This document shows positions 27,601-39,600 of a stretch of DNA of 64,000 nucleotides, piece by piece; position 1 is the first letter of the stretch; each line of letters opens with the position of its first letter. The notes under the pieces are model-generated. The model was not told where the DNA came from. It saw only the letters and a program-made list of their open reading frames with translations, and made no database searches. The stretch is from Trissonchulus latispiculum (lineage: Eukaryota; Nematoda; Enoplea; Enoplida; Ironidae), in contig JASAND010017888.1 of NCBI GenBank assembly GCA_030248195.1, positions 40,917 to 104,916 on the forward strand, in the 5' to 3' direction. The position numbers were made by a program, and so were the translations under genes.

Positions 27601-30600
27601 TAATTGGCTAACTGACGTCAGTTTTATCTCTGGCATGTGCATGTTTGACAGAATTAAAATTTACACTCTTTTTGGAAAAGTATCAGAAAAACTCCTGACA
27701 ATGACTTTTAATTTGCATATAAACTGATTACTGCTTTTAGAAAGTCGAAATGATATGCTACCATTATTTACTGATGAATTACACGATGTATCTGTACCAG
27801 AAGGAGTTGAGGTCACACTGAGATGCCGAGTTGATGGTTTTCCAGATCCTCAGATTGCATGGTAAAATTATCAAAACTGTAAAACTGGTTTCTGAACAGG
27901 ATGAATGCTCCCGGCCCACTTATCTTAATAAGTTCTTTATTAGAATTATTTTTGATACAAAATCATATTTATTCGCTTACTTCACTTTGCCTCGAAAATC
28001 TTTTACGTTTCTAACCCAACGAACTACGGTCCTACCATTTATTTAAGTGTTCTGCCTGTCTATGTTTTATTTGTCTATGTGGACTTTCTTGTAATAGATA
28101 TTCGTAACGTTTTTTGTCAAAGCCTGACCAAAAACCCAAACAACCGAACATTGAGCTTAAACAAAATAAATTATTTTGCTAACTTTATGTGGTAAAGATA
28201 GTTGAACCCATAATTTCGTGATCGCATCTAGTAACAGGATGCTAAGTCAAAACCCTATGTATTTTCCACAGGAAGTGCTGATAAACTCTAACATTAGTAT
28301 ATTAGTCCTGGCCCAAATCGTATCCGGTTCATGTCAATTAGGTTTTAGAACCTTGACATCTGACTCCGGACACGATTGGATTACAACACGTATTTGTAGA
28401 TGTTCTGAGCCAATGACTAACAAAAGACTAAAAAAGACGTTTACATCAAGAAAATGAGGTAAACGCGGGCCAGCAGGCGGATCCACGACGGATACAAGGC
28501 ATTAATCATAAAGAAATAATGAAAAACTCCTGCCTACAGTCACTAAAGCCGAAGCAGCGCACAGCGCCCATTGGCTGTCTCCTGTTCGGACTAAGGCTTC
28601 GGCCTTAGTGACTGCAGGCAGGAGTTTTTCATTATTTCTTTATGATTAGTGCCTTGTATCCATAGGTTAACGCGGGGTGGTCTGGGGGGGTCCAAGCCCC
28701 CCCCCCAACCCGGACAAGGTACAAGCCCTATCGCCGTCGGGGACAAGGGGTAACGAAAAAATGGCAAAGGAGTGACCACAAATAGCCGGAAAAAATTAGT
28801 TTTTACAGTAAAATTTCAAAAAATTTCCGGCTTCGCCGGAATTTTTTAGCTAAAACGTTTAATTTTTCGGGAAAATCGGGCAAAATTTCGAAATTTTTTC
28901 CAAAAAGTGAAGATATTTTGCAAAGTTTGACAAAAAATAGCAAATTTTAATAAAATTAACGTTAATTTTTCGAAAAATTTCACAAATTTATTCTTGAGGT
29001 ACAAGCCCCCCTGAAAATTTTTGTTCAAGGTACAAGCCCCCTCAAAATGTTTTGGGGACAAGCCCCCCCCCCCCAGGACCCGACCCTATGTTAATGTATG
29101 CTTGTATCCTGCGTAGATCCACCTGCTGGCCCGCGTTTACCTCATTTTCTTGCTGTAAATGCTGTTTGTATCTCTACGGAGATCCGCGGGCCACTGCAGT
29201 CCTCTTTCTGTGCATAGCACAGTCAGAGAGGTTTCGATAAACCTTCTCTGGCTATGTTGCAGCACAGATAGAGCCGAGCTGGCTGTCCTCTTCTTGGACA
29301 ACCAGGCAGGAGCTCCAGAGATTAGTTCTCTCTGGGTAAGAGCGCTCACAGCGCCCATAGGCTCTCTCCTGTTCGGACTAAGGCTACGGCCTTAGTGACC
29401 GCAGGCAGGCGTTTTTTCATTATTTCTTTATAATAAAAACTTTTTGCATTTGTCTAACATAACTAAATCGATTTTAAGTCAGAATCCGCTATTCATATTT
29501 CCTGATTGGGTTGTATTTTCTTCCTCCCGGAGTAGTAGCCACCTAGTAGCCGTGTGCATTAGACACTGGATGTATTTCTTGATATTACACAAGAAGTCCA
29601 TGAATTCGCACGAGACTTTCACTATATTAACTTTTCTTCTAACCTAAATTTGAAACAGATGTTTGAATAAAAATGTTAGGATTTGCATAAAAACATATGC
29701 TTATCTTTGTGTTAGTTCTGTGCTATGACTTCTGTAGCTCGTAATGGAATGAGATGTTAGTAGTCGGTTAGCAATTGAAATTGCAAATAGCGAATGGCGG
29801 CTAAGATAGATAAAACGTCTAAGAAAAGGAAAATATATGTTGCACTGGAACTATATAAATGTCAATTTCGAATAGAAACTGAAATTGTAAAACGTAATAT
29901 TACAAAGCATGTAAATCGCTATAATACAATTAATTAGCCACGTTGTATAGGTTCAAAGATGGCGAAAAGTTGAAAACAACACGTCATATGCAACTGTCGT
30001 TTGGAGACGATGGATGGTGTTTCTTAACGATACACTGCTGTACTCTCTCTGATACGGGTGTTTATCTTTGCTCAGCCACAAATGAAATTGGCACCCAATC
30101 TACTCAGGCACTGCTCACGATTGAAGGTAATTTAATATCTTTAAGCATAAAGGCTCTCGTACTTCTTCCGTAGAGACGTTATGTTTATACCATAAATTAT
30201 ATTGACTTACCAGTGTTTACAACAGTTTTCGTAATGGTTGTGCTCTGCCCGCTGACGGCCCACCACCCCCTCCCCCCGTAAATTAGGCCCATCACTTCAA
30301 AGAATTTTGTGCGCAATGTTTGTCTTCTAAAGCTCGAAGCAGGCACAAAATTCGCGCACGCACTGCTTGTGTTTTCGAGCTTAAGCACATAAACATAGAG
30401 CGAGTGAGCGTACCCTAGTTTCGACTAGGTACTGATTTGCGGGGAGGGGGTCACCAGGGTCTGATTTGCGGGGGGGGGTGGGCGTTAGCGAACAGAGCAT
30501 AGTTTTTGCTCTGATAACAATGAGTGTGCCTAGTGGCACACTCTTGTATTATGTACTCTTGATAAAACCCTTTATACAGGTAACATTAACTGCAATTATT

Positions 30601-33600
30601 TGGTGGGACAACTGTTCGCAACCTGAAGTCTAGTTAGTAGCTAATATTTTTTAGCATAATCAACTCGCTTTCTTAGTCAAAGGCAGTGTTTATTTTAGCG
30701 GGAATGCTTACTGTTGATACTGACTTGGAAATCTCTGAAAATGGCAGTCTTAGCCCATTTAAGAGAAGGCGATTAGACTTGTGAGTTGTTGAGCTTTTAA
30801 ATACCTTAAAATAAGCAGCATAAGTTTATTCCGTATTATTTTGTATTCCACGCTGGACAGATCTGATAATTGAAAGACCTTTACTTTCAATAAACGATTA
30901 TAACGAAGTGCGTTTTTCTAGTCCAAAGCTACCTGTTGTTTAGATCAAGCCCTCGTTTTCTTCATTCTCCAGCGGAAACCATAACAGCAATTTCTGGTCA
31001 ATCGGTTGAAATGCTGTGCAGAATAGTGTCTCAACCCTCTGCACAGATCCAGTGGTTTAAAGATGGAAATGAGGTATGTAAGACTTTGAAAACTGGTTTT
31101 TGTAGTTGAAGCTTTAGCTTAACCAATCCACATAAAAGATTCTGTTGCATGGTCTTGAAAGTTCTGTACTGGGGAGTAATAGTTTCAACAATTCGCTTAA
31201 ACATGAAATTTTGCATCAGACTTGTTTATCGTTCTAGTTTTGATGATGGTTTCTATCAACTAATCTTCTGTTTAGCTTGAACCTAGTCCGACTGCTCAAA
31301 TAACTGAAACGCCTTCCGGTGACAGCCTTTTAACATTAACCAAAGTTACATCGGCCATGAGTGGAAAATACGTCTGCGAAGCTGATAACAAGCTAGGGAA
31401 GAGAGAGATGACTACCATTTTGGTAGTTAAAGATGAAAGTGAATGCACGGAAGATGAATTATCCCAAATTCGTAGCAGGTCAGAGAAAGATATGTAATTA
31501 ATGGGGGTCCATCATAAAACATTTTGTGACCAACGATTTCGCTCATTTCAGTACAAAAGTTTGCCACTCTCATCGTGTGTCAAGTTTACAGCCTGAATTC
31601 TTTTGTTTAGAATTTTGCAAGCTACGAGCTGTTAACTGAGTGGAATTTGGTATGCACCAAAAGGAGGATGTTGCAGCAAAATGCAACAATGCGTGTTAAC
31701 TTCACGTATTTAGCTTGATTTTGTTATTTATATTTAAATCATAGCAACGACTACATTTTCATGCGGCTTTGCGAACATGATCAGAAATCGGAAACTTTAG
31801 TTAACGGATTTTCCGGGAAACACGACCGCTGACAAAACTGATCTTATGAAACATTTAAAAGCGCAAAACCTAAAATGAAGGCAGCTTCCAGCTTCCAGGC
31901 ATAGTTCTATGGAAAGAAGCCATCCTTGTACTGAGATTTATCAAATGAGCTAAGATATGGCATATTTTGAAAACAATTTAAAAATCACTGTTGTCTCTAA
32001 AATGGGGTACGAGGCCCCAGATTGTATCAACTGCACCGCCAATTCAATTACTATGAGATTTTGGATTTTCAATTTTCGCTTAGCTGTTTCAATTAGAATT
32101 TTCATCTGCAAGAAACTTAACAATTTGACAGCACATAGAAAACTTGAAACCTTCCAAAGTACCGCAGTTCGTAACCCAAAGCTACTTTAGTAATACGAAA
32201 TTATACATGGATATAGTCGTCCATCAAACATTTTTGGCGCAAAATACCTTTTCCGTATCCTATGTTTGAGACATGAATACCCCAACTTTCAGGAAACACT
32301 CAACAAAAGTGAGATTTCCCACCTTCTTTTCAAATACTCGTTAAAATACACCACTCAGAATACAGGGAGGTTTGGGGGAAAGGGAAGGGCCACCCTGCCC
32401 AGGGGAAAAAGGAAGGGGGGGGAAAAGGATGAAAGGTAAATTATGTGAGAATCAGCGAAATCGGAGATGCTCGAAACATCGACCCAAAATGGACACCACT
32501 CAATGCCTGCTTAAACTTAAACATTTCGTGTAGTCGGCAGTCTATGTCTGTCGACTTTATTTAAGCGATTTTCTATAACTGTATATTGACTTTTAGGCTG
32601 CCACGCATAATCTGTCAGTGTTTGCTGTAGCATCTCATATTTAGTAGAACAGCTGTTATCGATTTGGCCTATAAATCTAGAGATCACTTAATTGCAATAC
32701 TGACGTTTGCTAACTGCTGATGCAAACGAACTACAAAAAGTACTCCACTGACCGCCTCGGCCACCTAAAGTTCTGGCGCTTACTTGGTCATACAAATATA
32801 AATATAAAATGTAAAATATAAGTTATATGTTGGCTTCAGACTGCTAATGGGTATTGTTACTTTTGCAGGAAACAACCAGGCGCTCCAGTATTTTACTCAG
32901 ACCTCAGAGACTTCCATTGCTTGCCAGGAACCACAGTATCCCTCAGATGTCGTGTAAGCGGATTTCCAGAACCGACTATAAGGTGGGAGCATAACGGGAA
33001 TCCAATTACTGACGTCGATGACTGTTTCATTATAAAGTCTGGGGAATGGTGCGAGCTTTTGATTCCGGACGCAGAAAATCGGCATGGCGGCGAGTATCAT
33101 TGCACTGCTCAAAATGAGCACGGAATTGCCAGTACTTCTGCATATCTTTCACTTGGCGGTTAGTTTTCTGAAATATTTATCAGTAGTTAGTAGTTATATT
33201 GTAGATTTCCACACTTTTAATACAAGATTGAGCTTATGATCGAAAGAGTAAGGCATTGCGATGCTCCTGCAGTAACCTTCCATGCTTGAAAGCCAAAGTG
33301 TTTGCTCTGGTAAACACACTTACTCTGTCACTTTGCAAAGACAGTCGAATCCACAATTTGATCATGAACGAGCGAAGGGATTACGCACTACAATGATTTA
33401 TGGTCACTAAATGCTGCCACAAAGAAGATTTTTTAACTATATAAAATAACCAAATTTTTAGTTTTTCACATTTCCCGTAAATCTGGTAACAAAATATTGA
33501 AGTATTTTGAAATTTCTCACTTCACTTCATTTCATTTAAAGTCCATATTGATGCCAGATTTGCACACATTCCAACGAACTAGATGTTTTCACATGGTTAT

Positions 33601-36600
33601 AAAACACTTTCCGATTGGGATATTCCGATTTTGAAGTATTAAAATAAAACTTTCAGTGGAAATCATTAATGGAAACAATACACAACACATACATCAATCG
33701 ATAAATCTAGGTACAAGATTTCATATCTGAACTTGTCAAATTTGTGTGTAAATGTTATTGCAAAGCAAAAAATAAATGTTTACCACACAACCGAGATAAC
33801 CAAGGTTGGTTTCTATTATTTTGTTGTGAATGAATGAAAACATGAAAAGATGAATAATAAAGAAATAGTTATCATGCTATTAGACATTGCCTTTTAATGT
33901 GATTTTAGAACCCCATGCCAAACCGACTGCTCCCCATTTTGTGAGACTGCTGTACGATGCCTGGGCTCCGCTTTGCGGAAATATTGATATGATTTGCCAG
34001 GTCATCGGTAACCCCGATCCGGATATCACCTGGTTGAAAGATGGTCAACCGATCGCTGAAGGAAAGCGACTGCAGGTAGTAAAACTGCCTACGCTTAATG
34101 TCTGTTTCAGTTACTATTGCAGACACTCTAAATGTAAATCACAGGATACGATAACATGCTTAATATTGTTACAGTCGGCCTTGTTTTTTACAAGTCAGTG
34201 TGCCATACTCTGAATGTCTTCACTTCAGGTTTGCTTCCTTCCAAACAACGTGTGCGTCCTAAAGCTCAGGCGAATCCGCAAAGAAGATCTTGGTACTTAT
34301 ACATGTATTGCTCAAAATGTACATGGATCTGTACAAACGGCAGCAACTGTCCGCGTTGGCAGTAAGTGTACTCTCCTGTTGTTTGCTTGCAGCTATCAGT
34401 ATTTTATTACAAACTTGACTGACATCTTTACAACTAACGAAAATACTTTATTGTACTGTTCTGTAAAAATAATTGATGCCTGTTATTGTTATTAGGACCT
34501 AAACGTGGTCAACCGCCTGTGTTCCTGAAAGGTCTCAGCGATCAAACTGCTATGCTTGGAGGAAAAGTTACTCTGGGAGTACTTCTTCGAGGTACAGTAG
34601 CATGTTAGAAAATAGAAAATTTTTTTGTTAACAGTATATGTATATAACTGCATACTAATTTCTGACAAATTTCTTGTCACTAAAGAAAGAACTCAGAAAC
34701 AAAGGAGAAGGCAAGAATGATAGAATTTCTGTTAGGAGTGGTGCTATTGCTGTAACAGATGTAGTATGTATTGTTGTAATGTTTAATGTCTAATCGCTGT
34801 AATCCAATTGCTATAAAAACAGTCATAGAGTCTTAATAATGTTTAGAAGAAAAAGTAGTGAAAATGACGCAGGAGTTGACGGAAGCCACAACTGTATTTG
34901 AAGCCGGTCCGGGTAAGCTTAGATTAATCAATGAGAACAAGTAATGTAAACGCTTTTGAGACTTCATACTTTCAAATTTCGATATTTTTCATGGTCGACC
35001 CCTTAAGTGGGCTACCCTAAAAATTCATGTTATGTATTAGTAATAGAATGCTTCTTCTGAAATCACAAAATATGAATCTGGCTTGCTTCTACAAGGGGAG
35101 AGTGTAGGGCACAGGTGGACAAGGGGGGGGGAGAATTCCCCCCCTCGGCGAAGTCATCCACAAGGGGTCGCGAAATTGCACCCACAAGGGGTCGCGAAAT
35201 TGCACCCACAAGGGGTAAGAAAAATTGGCCACAAGGGGTAAGAAAATTGCCCAAAAAATAGGTTTTACGACTAAAATTTCCTAAAATTTTCCGGCCTCCC
35301 CGGAATTTTTTGCTTAAAATCACATTTTTTGCTAAACGTTTGAAAAATGTGTTTTGGCTAAAAAAATCGCTGTTTTTGTTAAAAAATGCAAAAATCGCTT
35401 AAAAATAGCTTTCAAAGGTACTCCCAAGAGAAGTATCGCTCTCACAAGGAGTACCCAAATTTGCTTCCACAAGGGTCAGTGAAATTTGACCTCCCGTTCA
35501 GGTATCGTGTAGGGCTGCCTCTTAATCAGAAGGTTCCTCCCGGTTTGAGGAGCCCCCTCCATAAATATCAACCACGCCCTCGCCCGTAAGCGGAAAAATT
35601 TTTGCGATTTTTGGCTACTTTCAAAAGCCATAAAATTGTTATTTTTTACAAGTTTTAGCAGTTTTTACACAAAAAATGTAAAAATTCGCAAAAAAAGTAT
35701 TAAACGTATGCCCTACATTTTTGGTGAGCCCCCATCGATGGGGGGCTTCTTCGAGTCCTTCCATCGCCGCCATCCCCCAAATTTTGGCCTAAAAGTAAGC
35801 AAGCGAATTACACCAATTGTCAATTATAATCGCTTGATCAATCGTTTTTTTGTTGCATTTACTGATGTTTTCTACATTGTCATGTCAGCACAATGTTACA
35901 AAGTTCAACTTGCTAGCTGTTGCTTCAGCAGTTCATCTTGCTGAAGCTGGTCTGTATTCTCATCGACACAACGTTGTTCGTTAAGTCACTAAAACAAAAG
36001 CAACTTTAATTTGCGTTTACCCCGGCTTTTTCACTTTTCTACTACAGAAATGCCACGGTCATTACCTAGTGCAGTGGAAGAAGTCGGCGAAGAAGAGGGT
36101 CTCATTTTAGTGGAAGGCGTAGCCGTAGCAGAAACAACAGAGGCCGAGTCCCTCCAACAGACACTGCAACTGGGAAGAGCAGGAGAGGTGGAAGGAGAGA
36201 AAGTTCGAAAAGCCATTCGGAAAAAGGAAACTGCCGTTGGAAAGTCTTCGATCCTGAAAAGAATCGGGCAAGCACCGGCCTTTGTTCAAGGTCTCGAAGA
36301 TATAGAAATTGTGGAAGGCGAAAAAGTTGCTGTCGCAGGAAGAACAAAAACAAGAAGTATGAGCTCATCTGTGAATAATATGAAACACCGTCTGTCAGTT
36401 ATTCTGCCCTAAAAAATCTAAACCTAACCCTAAACCTGGATCAAGACGGGTGAAATTAAAATAAGGTTATTAATCCTGTGAAATCTATTCTATTGGAAAT
36501 ACTATAAGCCAGCAATTAAGCAATGAAACGCTCTGGGTTTTACCGACGCTGGCCAAATAAAATAAAACAGCGCGCGAGCGACGTGATCACACTAACGGTT

Positions 36601-39600
36601 GAAACAGAAATTTTGTTATTGCAAAATAAACAGCTAAACAGAAATAGCGTTTATTATTAAAAACAGTTACGATAACAAACAATGACAATTAGATGCAAAT
36701 GTTTTAATCAAATCAAATTAAATGTTTCAGGGAGACATCGCCGAGAAATTATTGAGAAACAGGAAGAAGCTGCTCCGGAAGCTAAGGGAAAAAGTAAATC
36801 GACCTGCTTGTTGTGGACGTAATTAATGAATGGATCATATTGAGCAAATGTTCCCTAAGAATTAGCTTATTACATTAACTGATTTCTGGGCGTTGAAAAA
36901 CGCTGTCTTCAGCTGTACAACAATAGAAAACCTGAGATTGCTGAATCTGATGCTATAAGAAAAAAGTGTATCTTGCCGATGGAACGCATTATTTAGCCAT
37001 CTTCACATGAAAACTTGCCAAATTGCTATTTTATATCAATTTCGAAAACACCTTTCAGGAATAAAATGAAGCAAAATTGTTGGCATCAGAAGTAGCATGT
37101 CTCGAGTTTTCCAGTTTCAGTGCAGCTTAAGCCCGGTTCATACTTATTTTCCGTTTGTCCGTTTGTACTTTTGTCCGTTTGTCTAGTTGTCTGGTTGTCC
37201 GGTTGTCCGTTTTTAAAACGGACAAAGTGGTTCATACTTATTTTGCTGATTGTCTGCTTGTCCGTTTCCGTTTGTCCGTATTGATGGCGTCCATTTTTTG
37301 TGGTAATACATTACATTTGCTGTATTGCTGGATTGCTGTTTCTGTTTTCGAGTCACCTGACACTTTCTGTTAAAACTGATTGGCTACAGTACTATACTAT
37401 GTACTTACAAATGACATTCCCTTCAAAAACATTCAAAACCTTGAAATCAAGTTATCTTTGAAAGTATATAATTTCTTAATCCTATCAATATTTAAACTAA
37501 TTAATCTTAAAACCATTCAAATATCAAATACAAACGTTATTTAGCAAGCACGTGATAGTTCTGGCAGATTGCGATTGGTTGTTGCATACGGACAAACGGA
37601 AAAAGTTAAACATTGCTCAAGTTGAAACGGACAACCCTTACGGACAAACGGACAACAGCAAAACAGCAAAGGTATGAATCAACCCTGAAAACGGACAAAA
37701 GGCAAACGGACAAGCAGCAAAACAGCAAAACAGCAAAACAGCAAAACAGCAAAACAGCAAAGCAGCAAAACAGCAGAAGTATGAATCAACTTTTAAAACG
37801 GACAAACAGACAACAAAAACGGACAAATGGACAAACGGACAACAAAAACGGACAAACGGACAGAAGTATGAACCGGGCTTTATTCTTAATAAAAAAGATT
37901 AAATTTGCTGCTTTCGAACTAAAAGCTAACACCTAGCAAAATAACACCGTATTAGAAATAAAAAATAAAAGCCGGTACTAAATTTTCATAGTCTGGTATT
38001 TCATAGACAACAATCCATCACCTTGTAATTAAACTAATACTCTAGGTAAATATTTTAAATGTCAACTAATTAAAATTAATTTAGTGTAACGATGTGTAAG
38101 CTGTTGTTTCAGCAGTGGACGAAATTCGGAAGATAATTGAGGAAAGAAATCGTTCTGTTTGCTTGCCTAAGTTTATCGTTAAACCACGAAAACAGAAAAT
38201 AATTGATGAAGGAAAATCACTTCGACTGAAGACAGCAATTTCTGCAAATCCTCCTCCCCAGGTAGTGTTTTGTATTTATAGCATTAGTCCTAACCAGCTC
38301 TGATGTTCATAGGTCATATAAAGGAAGACACGGTTTTACAAACACCCTGTTTTAAAGGTCGTGTTCCCCTCACGTTCATATATCGTGGCAAAATTACAAT
38401 GGTTGCCCAATGGGAGTTCTAGAATTTTGAAGAAAATTGAGCCCAGCGACTATGACCATTGTGTAAGCATAGTCTCCACCGGTGCTTTACCAGTACTTGT
38501 ATGGATTTCTTGTCGTAGAACCTTTGTCGTGTTCAACTCTACTTCATCCCACCTTCGTCGCCATGTGTTGTAGAAAATCAGGCAAAATAAACTCTCTATA
38601 CTAACATGTCAGCTCATAGCTTCGCAGATACAATCATGTTTTAAAGTAATATTTTTAAAAGTCAGTTTTCCATGTGTTCAAACAACACACATTGAAAGCT
38701 CATTAAGTGCTTTACAACTTCGCTTTTAGACATATAAGTCTCTAGCTTTAATCGTTTTTGAGCTATAAATTTTTGAAGAATTTTTGTTCGAAAATTGTTT
38801 GTTTTTGACGCTTGTCTTGCTTTGTTTTGTCAGGTTTCGGCTTTGTCAGAATTGCCACCCGTACAGTCTACAAGCATATGTAAATTTAAATTCAAATTAA
38901 AGAGCTTCGAAAGCTACATAAATCGGGTTAATTAGAATCCTGTACACTAAATGAGTCCAAAGTTCTGGTGGAATAACTGATTTGTCAAACAGCCACCAAT
39001 TTTTTGGCCGAAGATTGCTCTACGACAGGTGGATCGATCTGAACGATATTTTGCACTCCGTATACTTGGACAAGTTTTTGTTTTTTAGTTTTCGCTTTAT
39101 CTGCCTCCAATCAAAAGAAACTATTTTTCAAAGTTGGCTAAAATGTAATATTTGCAGCAATGCTCTGCATACTGAATCAATATTTTGACAAAATCAAAAA
39201 TTGTTCCTGGCAAATTATCTCAAAAACAGACTGTATTTGGTCATTTTATTTCTACATAAAAGTTTTACATAAAAAGATTTGGTCAAAAATTGTGGCTACT
39301 TCTGGTAAGCTTGTAACCAATATAAAATTTACTGACACATTTCAATGACACCAAAGGAAGCAGACGATGGAGAGATTTAGATTGACATGAATGTGACTCA
39401 ACAAATTACTCTCAATATTAAGTTTTAAGTTATAGCTTTCCAAAGTGGACTGAGTGTAAGGGAAGCACGACCTTAAGCTGAATTATAAGTTCTGTTGAAC
39501 AAGAGAGGAAGCCAAATTCTTTTTTTTTTTACAGCCACCTCACCCCAGTCGGTGCTCCGGTTAGGGGTAGTGCCAGCTTTGAACGTATGCATTTTTGAGG

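Noticed and set aside
36011..36412. Long arginine- and glutamate-rich minus-strand frames opposite 36031-36368
   Set aside because: They are shadows of the charged linker exon on the + strand and have no splice or domain support.
38262..39513. Possible further foldback element in the Ig 15 intron
   Set aside because: Scattered TTTTTGAGC-type similarities to the 40.2 kb element were seen, but no convincing inverted arms or ends.
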